A stretch of DNA of 64,000 nt from Mycobacterium sp. IDR2000157661 (GTDB lineage: Bacteria; Actinomycetota; Actinomycetes; Mycobacteriales; Mycobacteriaceae), in contig NZ_CP081006.1 in NCBI RefSeq assembly GCF_022317005.1, forward strand, positions 3,658,001 through 3,722,000. The letters are read 5' to 3'. The position numbers and the translations under genes were made by a program. Shown piece after piece: positions 17,003 to 28,819 of this stretch; the stretch's first letter is position 1; each line of letters begins with the position of its first letter. The notes below the pieces were generated by a model. The model worked only from the letters and a program-made list of their open reading frames with translations. It was not told the origin of the DNA and made no database searches.

Positions 17003-17089
17003 GTGGCTGAAGTGATCAATGAAGCCGACGGCACCGATCCGCTCGACGTCTGCTCGCAAACGGACCTCGTCATCGACCACTCCAGGTGA
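17003..17089 (+). CDS. possible 28-aa leader peptide upstream of metH
   Basis: GTG 17003, 6 bp after TACCCT, opens a 28-codon frame ending at TGA 17087-17089: it begins MAEVINEADGTDPLDVCSQT and contains one Cys and no internal Met. It could be a leaderless upstream ORF of the metH transcript. The evidence is only the promoter spacing and the frame, so it may be chance. The rest of the 440-bp gap (17090-17361) holds a tandem repeat and the metH ribosome site; I found no riboswitch core there. Confidence 0.35.
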   Translation: MAEVINEADGTDPLDVCSQTDLVIDHSR

Positions 17090-17131
17090 TCGCAACGAAA
17101 TAGCTTCCACTGCAATCTGGTTGATCTTGTG

Positions 17132-17191
17132 ACTACGACATTTACTACGACATTCACTACGACATTGCCTACGACATCGCCAACATTGCCG
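17132..17191 (+). repeat. 12-bp tandem repeat upstream of metH
   Basis: Units ACTACGACATTT, ACTACGACATTC and ACTACGACATTG follow each other without gaps (17132-17167). A fourth, CCTACGACATCG, has two changes, and a fifth is degenerate. The unit length is a multiple of three, so a frame through it stays open, but the surrounding frame lacks a ribosome site. Confidence 0.8.
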
Positions 17192-17361
17192 ACAAGACCG
17201 CGATCGGGGTCGATTGTGGCGATGAGCTGGGCGTCCACACATCGAACGGGTGACATCGTAGACTTTTCACCGTCGAGAGGCGTTGCAACGGATCCGGGTC
17301 CTGCCGGTGTCCGCCACGCTCGGCGAAGTCAAGGACGCCTTCCGTTACGGAAGGAACGCAT

Positions 17362-21117
<3,756 letters not shown>

Positions 21118-21813
21118 ATGGGGGAGGTGCTGCGCGCCGTCCTGTTCGATATGGACGGCACGCTCGTCGATTCCGAGAAACTCTGGGATGTCTCGCTGGC
21201 CGCACTGTACGTCGAGCTCGGTGGAACGCTCAGCCCCGAGGTTCGTGCCTCGATGGTCGGCGGGTCGGCCGAGGACACCATTCGGACCGTCTACACAGAC
21301 CTGGGCTTGGAGCTCGATCCGGTGGCCATGGCCGAGTCGAGCCGCCGGCTGCACGACTACACCGCCGAACTCTTCGACGGCGGGCTGCCCTGGTGCGACG
21401 GTGCCCGGGAGTTACTGGAAGCGCTTGCAGCCGAACGAACTCCGATGGCGCTGGTGACCAACACCGCGCGTTTCCTGACCGATCGCGCGCTGAACAGCCT
21501 TGGCCGACATTACTTCTCGGCAACAGTCTGCGGCGACGAGGTTCCGCGCGGCAAGCCGTCGCCCGACGTCTACGAGCGCGCAGCGGCGTTGCTGGGTCTG
21601 CACCCGGCGGAGTGTCTGGCCGTTGAGGACTCGGTGACCGGAACGGCGGCGGCCGAGGCCGCCGGCTGCCCGGTGCTGGTGGTGCCCAACGACGTAGCGG
21701 TGCCGAGCGGCCGACGCCGACGTCACATCACGTCGCTCGCCCAGGTCGATGTCGCCGCGCTACGCAGGGTATACGCGGAACTGAATCCGCAGTTCGGCGA
21801 ACGCACGGCATAA
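21118..21813 (+). CDS. HAD-family phosphatase
   Basis: 231 residues, beginning at the base after the metH stop (TGA-ATG). FDMDGTLVDSE (Asp11, Asp13) is HAD motif I, LVTNTA motif II, GKPSPD motif III with Lys, and AVEDSVTG motif IV. The cap between motifs I and II is the helical type of beta-phosphoglucomutase-like phosphatases. The substrate is unknown; sharing a transcript with metH may mean repair or recycling of a one-carbon or nucleotide by-product, but this is inference. Confidence 0.88.
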   Translation: MGEVLRAVLFDMDGTLVDSEKLWDVSLAALYVELGGTLSPEVRASMVGGSAEDTIRTVYTDLGLELDPVAMAESSRRLHDYTAELFDGGLPWCDGARELLEALAAERTPMALVTNTARFLTDRALNSLGRHYFSATVCGDEVPRGKPSPDVYERAAALLGLHPAECLAVEDSVTGTAAAEAAGCPVLVVPNDVAVPSGRRRRHITSLAQVDVAALRRVYAELNPQFGERTA

Positions 21814-21820
21814 GCCCGGG

Positions 21821-21860
21821 CGCGGTGCTTGAATTGAGAGCTCCAGCTCACAGCACCGCG
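21821..21860. other. nested 40-nt hairpin before the sugar transporter
   Basis: CGCGGTGCT (21821-21829) pairs perfectly with AGCACCGCG (21852-21860). The 22-nt loop holds a second hairpin, GAGCT-CC-AGCTC (21838-21849). It ends 2 bp before the GAAGGGG ribosome site of the transporter gene. It may terminate the metH-HAD transcript or control the transporter. Confidence 0.65.
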
Positions 21861-21871
21861 GAAGGGGTGAC

Positions 21872-23338
21872 ATGGCTGTCGACGGCGTGACCGGCGCTTC
21901 CGCGGACGGCGAGGACTACGAATCGGAGTACATCACCGGCAGGGTCGTCAGGGTCGCTGCCGTCGCCGCACTGGGCGGCTTCCTCTTCGGGTACGACAGC
22001 GCGGTCATCAACGGCGCCGTCTCCGCGGTCCAGGATCATTTCGGCGTCGACAACGCCACACTCGGTTTCGCCGTCGCGTCCGCCCTGCTGGGTTGCGTGG
22101 CCGGTGCCCTGACCGCCGGCCGGCTGGCCGACCGGATCGGTCGCCTACAGGTGATGCGGATCGCGGCGCTGCTGTTCCTGGTCAGCGCCATCGTCACCGG
22201 GCTCGCCAACGACATCTGGCTTCTGGTGATCTTCCGCATCGTCGGCGGTGTGGCCGTCGGCATCGCGTCGGTGATCGCGCCTGCCTATATCGCCGAGACG
22301 GCGCCGCCCGGGATACGAGGGCGGTTGGGTTCGCTGCAGCAGTTGGCGATCGTCACCGGCATCTTCCTGTCACTGGCGATCGACTTCCTGCTTGCGCACC
22401 TGGCCGGTGGGTCACGCGAGGAGCTGTGGCTGGGCCTGGAGGCGTGGCGCTGGATGTTCCTCGCCGAGGCGATACCGGCCATCGCCTACGGTTTGTTGGC
22501 CTACACGATCCCGGAGTCGCCACGCTATCTCGTTGCCACATACCGAATCCCGGAGGCCCGCCGGGTGCTGTCGGCGTTGCTCGGCGGCAAGAACATCGAC
22601 GTGACCATCAACCGGATCCAGGCGACTCTTCAGGCCGAGAAGCCACCCGCCTGGAGCGATCTGCGCAAGCCGACGGGCGGGCTGTACGGCATCGTCTGGG
22701 TGGGTCTCGGATTGTCGGTGTTCCAGCAGTTCGTCGGCATCAACGTGATCTTCTACTACTCCAATGTGCTCTGGGAGGCCGTCGGCTTCGACGAAAGCAT
22801 GGCCTTCCTGATCACCGTGATCACCTCGGTTACCAACATCGTCACCACCCTCGTCGCGATCGCCCTGATCGACAAGGTCGGGCGAAAGCCGTTGCTGCTC
22901 ATCGGGTCCAGCGGTATGGCCGTCACCCTGGCCACCATGGCGGTCATCTTCGGCACCGCCCCGCAAGTCGACGGCCAACCTGCGCTCGGCGATGTCGCCG
23001 GACCGGTGGCACTGGTCGCGGCGAACTTGTTCGTGGTGGCGTTCGGCATGTCGTGGGGGCCGGTGGTGTGGGTGCTGCTGGGTGAGATGTTCCCGAACCG
23101 GATCCGTGCCGCCGCACTGGGACTGGCCGCCGCCGGCCAGTGGATGGCCAACTGGGCCATCACCGTCACCTTCCCCGCACTGCGTGACGTCCTCGGCGTG
23201 GCCTACGGGTTCTACGCGTTGTGCGCGGTGCTGTCCTTCGTGTTCGTGTGGCGCTGGGTCCAGGAGACCAAGGGCAAGCATCTCGAGGACATGAGCGGCG
23301 AGATCAGGCGCATAAGGCAGCCGTCTGAGCGCGATTGA
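21872..23338 (+). CDS. sugar-porter family MFS transporter
   Basis: 488 residues from ATG 21872 with a good ribosome site. Twelve membrane segments are visible, with the sugar-porter signatures: FLFGYDSAVING in helix 1, RLADRIGR after helix 2, PESPRYL before the central loop, QQFVGINVIFYYS in helix 7, DKVGRKP after helix 8, and a closing PETKG-type motif (QETKGKHLE). Proton-coupled import of a hexose or polyol is likely. It is not part of the M. tuberculosis order as I remember it, so it seems an accessory gene. The next gene overlaps its 3' end. Confidence 0.9.
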   Translation: MAVDGVTGASADGEDYESEYITGRVVRVAAVAALGGFLFGYDSAVINGAVSAVQDHFGVDNATLGFAVASALLGCVAGALTAGRLADRIGRLQVMRIAALLFLVSAIVTGLANDIWLLVIFRIVGGVAVGIASVIAPAYIAETAPPGIRGRLGSLQQLAIVTGIFLSLAIDFLLAHLAGGSREELWLGLEAWRWMFLAEAIPAIAYGLLAYTIPESPRYLVATYRIPEARRVLSALLGGKNIDVTINRIQATLQAEKPPAWSDLRKPTGGLYGIVWVGLGLSVFQQFVGINVIFYYSNVLWEAVGFDESMAFLITVITSVTNIVTTLVAIALIDKVGRKPLLLIGSSGMAVTLATMAVIFGTAPQVDGQPALGDVAGPVALVAANLFVVAFGMSWGPVVWVLLGEMFPNRIRAAALGLAAAGQWMANWAITVTFPALRDVLGVAYGFYALCAVLSFVFVWRWVQETKGKHLEDMSGEIRRIRQPSERD

Positions 23339-24860
23339 GGAGACCGTCGACGTCCTGGTCGCCGGCTCCGCCGGGGCATTGGCAGGGGCGTACACCGCTG
23401 CCCGAGAAGGGTTGTCGGTCGCGATCGTCGAGGCGAGCGACCGGTTCGGCGGCACCTTCGCCTACTCCGGCGGCGGCGGGATGTGGTATCCGGGCAACCC
23501 GGTGCTGATGCGAGCCGGTTGTGACGACACGGCCTCCGACGCCCTGCGCTACTTCCGCGCCGTCGTCGGCGACCGCACCCCGGCCGAGATGCAGGAGACC
23601 TACGTGCGCGGCGGCGCAGCACTGATCGAGTACCTGGAACGCGACGAGCACTTCGCGTTCAAGGTCCTGCCCTGGCCGGACTACTACAGCTCGCTGCCCG
23701 CCGCACGCACCGACGGCATGCGCCACATCGTGTCCAAGGCGGTGCCGGACGAGCGCCTCGGACGGTTCCGCGGCCTGGTCCGAGGCCCGCTCGACCACGA
23801 GCGTCTCGGTGCCCCGCAGCCCGACCTGCTGACCGGCGGCCGGGCTCTCATCGGACGGTTCCTGTGGGCGATGGCGGACCATCCGGCGGTGGCCGCGCAC
23901 CTGGACACCAGCCTCGTCGACCTCGTCGTCGACGACGGGCGCGTCGTCGGCGGGGTGGTCGAGCACCGCGGGGTGCGACGCACGATCGGTGCGCGCCGCG
24001 GCGTGCTGCTCGCAGCGGGCGGCTTCGAGCAGAACGACGCCATGCGGGCCGAATACGGCGTACCCGGCGCCGCGCGCGACACCATGGGTGCCCCGGCCAA
24101 CACCGGGCTCGCGCACCGGGCGGCGATCGCGGCAGGCGCCGCCGTCGACCTGATGGACCAGGCGTGGTGGGCGCCGGGACTCATCCATCCCGACGGCAGG
24201 GCCGCGTTCGCCCTGTGCTTCACCGGCGGCATCTTCGTCGACCGCGCAGGCAGACGGTTCGTCAACGAGTCTGCGGCATACGACCGGCTGGGCCGAGAGA
24301 TCCTGCGCGCCATGGGTGGTGGGACCGTCGGCACCCCCTACTGGATGGTCTACGACAGCCGCGCCGGCGAGCAGCCACCCGTCATGGCCACCAACGTGTC
24401 GTTCTCGCCGACGCAGGAGTACCGGGACAAGGGGCTGTGGGTGCAAGCCGACACCGTGGCGGGGCTGGCCACCGAGATCGGCGTGCCCGCCGACCAACTC
24501 GAGGCCACCGTCCGTCGGTTCAACGAACTCGCCCTGCGCGACGATGACGAGGACTTCGGCCGCGGCCGCGAATCCTTCGACCGCGCATTCACCGGCGGCG
24601 CCTCGCCGCTCGTGCCGATCGACACCCCGCCGTACCGGGCCGCGGCCTTCGGCGTCTCCGATCTGGGCACCAAGGGCGGGCTGCGCACCGACGTCGACGC
24701 CCGCGTCCTGGACGCCGGCGGCAGGCCGATCGGCGGCCTGTACGCGGCGGGCAACACCATGGCCGCCGTCTCCGGCGAGACCTATCCCGGTGGGGGGAAT
24801 CCGATCGGGGCGTCGCTGTTGTTCAGCCACCGCGCCGCATTGCACATGGCGGGCAGATGA
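23325..24860 (+). CDS. FAD-dependent oxidoreductase, 3-ketosteroid-dehydrogenase-like, with rare start codon
   Basis: The first ATG/GTG/TTG in frame (TTG 23379) would cut away the FAD-binding motif. In-frame sequence upstream completes it: VDVLVAGSAGALAGAYTAA, a G-x2-G-x3-G Rossmann turn, then VAIVEA with the ribose-binding Glu. Possible starts are CTG 23325 (AAGG 7 bp upstream) or ATT 23334, which overlaps the transporter stop as ATTGA. A stop at 23313 limits the frame. The C-terminus has GLYAAGNTMAAVSGETYPGGG, the second FAD motif. The family includes ketosteroid Delta1-dehydrogenases and fumarate-reductase-like flavoproteins; substrate unknown. Confidence 0.85.
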   Translation: MSAIEETVDVLVAGSAGALAGAYTAAREGLSVAIVEASDRFGGTFAYSGGGGMWYPGNPVLMRAGCDDTASDALRYFRAVVGDRTPAEMQETYVRGGAALIEYLERDEHFAFKVLPWPDYYSSLPAARTDGMRHIVSKAVPDERLGRFRGLVRGPLDHERLGAPQPDLLTGGRALIGRFLWAMADHPAVAAHLDTSLVDLVVDDGRVVGGVVEHRGVRRTIGARRGVLLAAGGFEQNDAMRAEYGVPGAARDTMGAPANTGLAHRAAIAAGAAVDLMDQAWWAPGLIHPDGRAAFALCFTGGIFVDRAGRRFVNESAAYDRLGREILRAMGGGTVGTPYWMVYDSRAGEQPPVMATNVSFSPTQEYRDKGLWVQADTVAGLATEIGVPADQLEATVRRFNELALRDDDEDFGRGRESFDRAFTGGASPLVPIDTPPYRAAAFGVSDLGTKGGLRTDVDARVLDAGGRPIGGLYAAGNTMAAVSGETYPGGGNPIGASLLFSHRAALHMAGR

Positions 24861-24899
24861 GCGGGTCGGGCAAACCGGCGTGACCGCGTCGGTGTCCGC

Positions 24900-25181
24900 G
24901 TGAAACAATCGCGTGCCGTGAAGACCTTCGATGCCCTGTTCGCCGAGCTCAGCGAACGCGCGCGCAGCCGCCCTGCCGGCAGCGGCACCGTCGCGGCGCT
25001 GGATGCGGGCGTGCACGGGATCGGAAAGAAGATCCTCGAGGAGGCCGGCGAGGTGTGGCTGGCCGCCGAGCACGAGGGTGACGAGGAACTGGCCGAGGAG
25101 ATCAGCCAGCTCCTGTACTGGACCCAGGTGCTGATGATCGCGCGGGGTCTGGGCCTCGACGATGTCTACGGGAAGTTGTGA
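24900..25181 (+). CDS. hisE: phosphoribosyl-ATP pyrophosphatase
   Basis: 93 residues from GTG 24900, the family's usual mycobacterial length. HisE converts phosphoribosyl-ATP to phosphoribosyl-AMP, step two of histidine synthesis. The MazG-like helical core is clear: KKILEEAGEVWLAAE and EEISQLLYW carry the metal-binding Glu pairs. It overlaps hisG as GTGA, joining the first two enzymes of the pathway, while the rest of the his genes lie elsewhere. Confidence 0.96.
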   Translation: MKQSRAVKTFDALFAELSERARSRPAGSGTVAALDAGVHGIGKKILEEAGEVWLAAEHEGDEELAEEISQLLYWTQVLMIARGLGLDDVYGKL

Positions 25182-26035
25182 GCGTGCTCCGCGTCGCCGT
25201 CCCCAACAAGGGCACACTGTCCGAACCCGCGAGCGAGATCCTGTCGGAGGCCGGCTACCGGCGCCGCACCGACCCCAAGGACCTGACCGTCGTCGACCCC
25301 GCTAACAACGTCGAGTTCTTCTTCCTGCGGCCCAAGGACATCGCCATCTATGTCGGGTCGGGGCAGCTCGACTTCGGGATCACCGGCCGCGACCTGGCGG
25401 CCGAGTCCGACGCCCCGGTTCGTGAGCGGTTGGCGCTGGGCTTCGGATCCTCGACATTCCGCTACGCGGCGCCGGCCGGACGGCAGTGGCGCGTCGAGGA
25501 CCTCGCCGGCAGGCGGATCGCCACCGCCTTTCCGAACCTGGTCCGAAAAGACTTGGCGGCCAGAGGAATCGAGGCGACGGTGATCCGGCTCGACGGCGCC
25601 GTGGAGATCTCGGTACAACTCGGGGTGGCCGACGCGATCGCCGACGTCGTCGGGTCCGGGCGGACCCTGGGTCTGCACGACCTCGTCGCATTCGGGGATC
25701 CGCTGTGTGACTCGGAAGCCGTGCTGATCGAGGGGGAGGACGCGCCCGAGGGCAACGCCGCCGCGCGCGACCAACTCGCCGCCCGGGTGCAGGGCGTGGT
25801 GTTCGGCCAGCAGTACCTGATGCTCGACTACGACTGCCCGCGTAGCCTGCTCGAGGCGGCGTCGGCCGTCACGCCGGGTCTGGAGTCACCCACCATCGCC
25901 CCGCTGGCCGACCCGGCCTGGGTTGCGGTGCGCGCCCTGGTGCCACGCCGCGACGTCAACGCGATCATGGACGAACTGGCGGCCATCGGCGCTAAGGCGA
26001 TCCTGGCCTCCGACATCCGGTTCTGCCGGTTCTGA
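25178..26035 (+). CDS. hisG: ATP phosphoribosyltransferase, long form
   Basis: 285 residues from GTG 25178 within the hisE stop; GTG 25184 would give the shorter MLRVAVPNKG form. HisG joins ATP and PRPP, the committed step of histidine synthesis. The C-terminal 75 residues are the ACT-like regulatory domain of hexameric long-form HisG, which binds histidine for feedback control. Key blocks: VAVPNKGTL at the N-terminus, DFGITGRD, and the PRPP loop DVVGSGRTL. Confidence 0.96.
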   Translation: MSVLRVAVPNKGTLSEPASEILSEAGYRRRTDPKDLTVVDPANNVEFFFLRPKDIAIYVGSGQLDFGITGRDLAAESDAPVRERLALGFGSSTFRYAAPAGRQWRVEDLAGRRIATAFPNLVRKDLAARGIEATVIRLDGAVEISVQLGVADAIADVVGSGRTLGLHDLVAFGDPLCDSEAVLIEGEDAPEGNAAARDQLAARVQGVVFGQQYLMLDYDCPRSLLEAASAVTPGLESPTIAPLADPAWVAVRALVPRRDVNAIMDELAAIGAKAILASDIRFCRF

Positions 26036-26102
26036 TTCGACAGGACCCGCGCCGCGCTGCGTGTTAGCGTCCGGAGGTTGATCACACCGGTCGGAGGTTG
26101 AG

Positions 26103-26585
26103 ATGACGCACGCGCTGGTTCTGTTGCTCGCCCTGGCGATCGGCGTGATCGCCGGCCTGCGGGCACTCACCGCGCCGGCCGCGGTCGCCTGGGGCGCGAT
26201 GCTCGGCTGGATCGACGTCGACGGTAAGTGGTCGGAGTGGATGGCTCATCCGATCACGGTGACCGTGCTGACGATCTTTCTGCTCGTCGAGTTGGTCACC
26301 GATCAGCTGCCGCGGACTCCGAGCCGCAAGACCGCGCCGCAGTTCATCACCCGACTCATCATGGGCGCGTTCGCCGGTGCGGTGATCGGCAGCGCGTTCC
26401 TCCACACCTTCAGCGCGCTGGGAGCCGGAATGGCCGGTGCGGTGATCGGCACGCTGGCCGGTGCCGCGGCACGTCAGCGCTTCGCCGCCGCCCGCGACGG
26501 CCAGGACCGCCCCGGCGCCATCCTCGAAGACGTCGTTGCCGTCGGCGGCGGCTTCCTCGTCGCCTTCCTGGTCAGCCTCGTCTGA
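26103..26585 (+). CDS. DUF4126 membrane protein
   Basis: 160 residues from ATG 26103 after GGAGG. Three or four hydrophobic segments are visible, with GLRALTAPAAVAWGA near the start and two Gly-rich helices (GAFAGAVIGSAFL and AGAVIGTLAGAAA). This is the DUF4126 pattern and corresponds to Rv2120c in gene order. The GGAGGTTGA string occurs twice upstream (26074-26082 and 26094-26102), a short duplication over the ribosome site. No function is known. Confidence 0.82.
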   Translation: MTHALVLLLALAIGVIAGLRALTAPAAVAWGAMLGWIDVDGKWSEWMAHPITVTVLTIFLLVELVTDQLPRTPSRKTAPQFITRLIMGAFAGAVIGSAFLHTFSALGAGMAGAVIGTLAGAAARQRFAAARDGQDRPGAILEDVVAVGGGFLVAFLVSLV

Positions 26586-26599
26586 CGGCTCGGTCCGAA

Positions 26600-27979
26600 A
26601 TGAGTGAAGTGACAGAGGAATTCGACGCGATCATCGTCGGTGCGGGGCAGGCCGGGCCGCCGCTGGCCGGACGCCTGACCAAGGCCGGACAGCGGGTGGC
26701 GCTGATCGAGCGCAAACTGGTCGGCGGCACCTGCGTCAACTACGGATGCATCCCGACCAAGACCCTGGTCGCCAGTGCGCACGCCGCGCACCTGGCCCGC
26801 CGCGGCGCCGAATACGGTGTCAGCACCGGCGATATCGCCGTCGACATGGCCAAGGTGAAGGCACGCAAGGACAAGATCATGCTCGACGACCGCGAAGGTG
26901 TCGAGTCGTGGCTGGAGGGCATGGACGGCTGCACGTTCATCCGCGGCCACGCGCGCTTCGAGGGTCCGCATACGATCCGCGTCGGCGACCGGGTGCTGCG
27001 GGCGGAGCGGATCTTCCTCAACGTGGGTGGGCGCGCGGTGACGCCGGACATGCCCGGACTGTCCGACATCGACTATCTGACCAACGTCGGCATACTCGAA
27101 CTCGACGTCGTCCCCGACCATCTCGTCGTCATCGGGGGCAGCTACATCGCGTTGGAGTTCGCGCAGATGTACCGCCGCTTCGGCGCCCGGGTGACCGTAC
27201 TCGAGAAGGGCCCCCGGCTGACTTCGCGTGAGGACGAGGACGTCTCCGCGGCCATCCGCGACATCCTCGAAAAGGAAGGCATCGACGTCGTCGTCGGCGC
27301 CGACGCGATCCAATTCACCAAGCGCGACAACGGTTTCGAAGTGGTACCAAGCGACGGCGCGGCGCCGATCGCGGGCACGCACCTGCTGGTCGCCGTCGGC
27401 CGCAACCCCAATACCGACGACCTCGGGCTGGACAAGGCGGGTGTGGAGACCGACGCCCGCGGCTACATCACCGTCGACGACCAACTCCGCACGAACGTCG
27501 GCCACATCTGGGCGATGGGCGACTGCAACGGAAAGGGCGCCTTCACGCACACGTCGTACAACGACTTCGAGATCGTGGCCGCCAACCTGCTCGACGACGA
27601 CCCGCGCCGCGTCAGCGATCGCATCACCACCTACGCGCTCTACATCGATCCGCCGCTGGGCAGGGCGGGCCTGACGGCCGACCAGGTGCGCAAGTCCGGA
27701 CGAAAGGCGTTGGTGGGCAAGCGGCCGATGACACGGGTGGGGCGGGCCGTCGAGAAGGGCGAGACCCAGGGCTTCATGAAGGTGGTGGTCGACGCCGAGA
27801 CGCACCAGATCCTCGGTGCGGCGATCCTCGGTGTCGGCGGCGACGAGGTGGTGCACGCCATCCTCGACATCATGACCGCCAAGAAGCCGTACACCGCCAT
27901 CTCGCGAACGATGCACATCCACCCGACGGTCAGCGAGTTGGTGCCGACACTTCTTCAGGACTTGAAGCCACTGTCGTGA
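26600..27979 (+). CDS. FAD/NAD-linked disulfide oxidoreductase (mercuric-reductase/lipoamide-dehydrogenase type)
   Basis: 459 residues from ATG 26600; a longer frame exists but lies in the DUF4126 gene. FAD motif GAGQAG near residue 14, redox pair Cys45-x4-Cys50 (GGTCVNYGCIPTK), NAD(P) motif GGSYIALEFA, second FAD motif WAMGDCNGKGAFTH and the dimer-interface HIHPTVSE with the catalytic His. Substrate specificity cannot be read; mycothione, lipoamide or a metal ion are typical. It has no MerA-type N-terminal heavy-metal domain or C-terminal Cys pair, so mercury reduction is unlikely. Confidence 0.88.
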   Translation: MSEVTEEFDAIIVGAGQAGPPLAGRLTKAGQRVALIERKLVGGTCVNYGCIPTKTLVASAHAAHLARRGAEYGVSTGDIAVDMAKVKARKDKIMLDDREGVESWLEGMDGCTFIRGHARFEGPHTIRVGDRVLRAERIFLNVGGRAVTPDMPGLSDIDYLTNVGILELDVVPDHLVVIGGSYIALEFAQMYRRFGARVTVLEKGPRLTSREDEDVSAAIRDILEKEGIDVVVGADAIQFTKRDNGFEVVPSDGAAPIAGTHLLVAVGRNPNTDDLGLDKAGVETDARGYITVDDQLRTNVGHIWAMGDCNGKGAFTHTSYNDFEIVAANLLDDDPRRVSDRITTYALYIDPPLGRAGLTADQVRKSGRKALVGKRPMTRVGRAVEKGETQGFMKVVVDAETHQILGAAILGVGGDEVVHAILDIMTAKKPYTAISRTMHIHPTVSELVPTLLQDLKPLS

Positions 27980-28021
27980 GCGACCGGCCGACCATGTCGA
28001 ATCGCCGGCGTAGGGCGGCAC

Positions 28022-28819
28022 TCACGGGCGCCGTTGCACGAACAGGGTCTGTGCCGCGGTGCCGATGAACCCCTGCCGGTCGAACAGGTCCGCGGTGGTC
28101 ACTCCGATGCCGTCAGGACCGATCGAACCGCGTGCGCGCAGCGCGAAATCGGTGCCCGCAGGCAACCGGTGCAGGTGAACAGCGGTGTCGGTGTTCATGA
28201 AGACGAACCGCTCCGGGTCCAGCGCAGCGCCCACCCCGTTGGCGCTGTCGACCACCATCGCGAGCCGCTGCAGATCGGTGGTCGGCTCCGAATCGACAAG
28301 CGGCACAAGCGGACTCATCCACGATATGTTGCCGGTGCCGTCGGTCGCCGGTTGGCGCCGCCAGCTGACCGCCTCGAGGTAGCCTGTCGCCCCCTGCCAG
28401 CTGTGTGGCACCGGATCGGGTGCGCCCTCGACCAGGGGTGGATAGCGGTCGGTCGTGGCGTCGCTTGTGTCGCTGGTCGCCAGCAGCCAGGCGGTGACAC
28501 GCGCCACGACACGGTCGGCGCCGCCGGGCCGGGCGGCCGACATCTCGGCCACGATCAAGGAGATCCGTGCGCCGGGGCGCTCCACCCGCGTGTGCACCCG
28601 CACCGGTGCGACGGGAATCGCGCCGAAGATGTCCAGGGTGAGGCGGCCGACCCGCATCCCGGTGTCGGCGGCCGACTCCTCGATCAGCTTGGTCATCAGC
28701 GCAAGCGGCGGCGACCCGTGCTGGATCCGCGGATCCCAGTTGCTGCGGGTCCCGTCGGTGGAGTCGAACAGTTGACCCGTGCCGTCGGCGCCGACACGGC
28801 GGTAGAAGCAGTCGATCAC
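28022..28819 (-). CDS. acyl-CoA thioesterase-family protein (double hotdog)
   Basis: 265 residues from GTG 28819, overlapping the RecB-like gene stop as GTGA; the frame continues upstream to 29017 but lies inside that gene. The sequence fits two hotdog repeats: WDPRIQHGSPPLALMTKLIE carries the N-terminal active-site turn, and FVFMNTDTAVHLHRLPAG the second. The family hydrolyses acyl-CoA, often with loose specificity. Coupling to a nuclease gene is odd and may only reflect compact gene order. Confidence 0.78.
   Translation of the reverse strand: MIDCFYRRVGADGTGQLFDSTDGTRSNWDPRIQHGSPPLALMTKLIEESAADTGMRVGRLTLDIFGAIPVAPVRVHTRVERPGARISLIVAEMSAARPGGADRVVARVTAWLLATSDTSDATTDRYPPLVEGAPDPVPHSWQGATGYLEAVSWRRQPATDGTGNISWMSPLVPLVDSEPTTDLQRLAMVVDSANGVGAALDPERFVFMNTDTAVHLHRLPAGTDFALRARGSIGPDGIGVTTADLFDRQGFIGTAAQTLFVQRRP

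Noticed and set aside
17003..17361. B12, SAM-I or SAM-IV riboswitch before metH.
   Set aside because: CCACTG occurs at 17107-17112, but no surrounding B12-box or conserved SAM riboswitch core could be recognised.
23304..25217. Long minus-strand frame opposite the flavoprotein and hisE genes.
   Set aside because: His/Gly/Arg-rich antisense shadow; both real genes on the plus strand have clear motifs.
26074..26102. GGAGGTTGA direct repeat as a regulatory site.
   Set aside because: It is a short duplication over the ribosome site of the DUF4126 gene with no further copies, most simply explained as chance.
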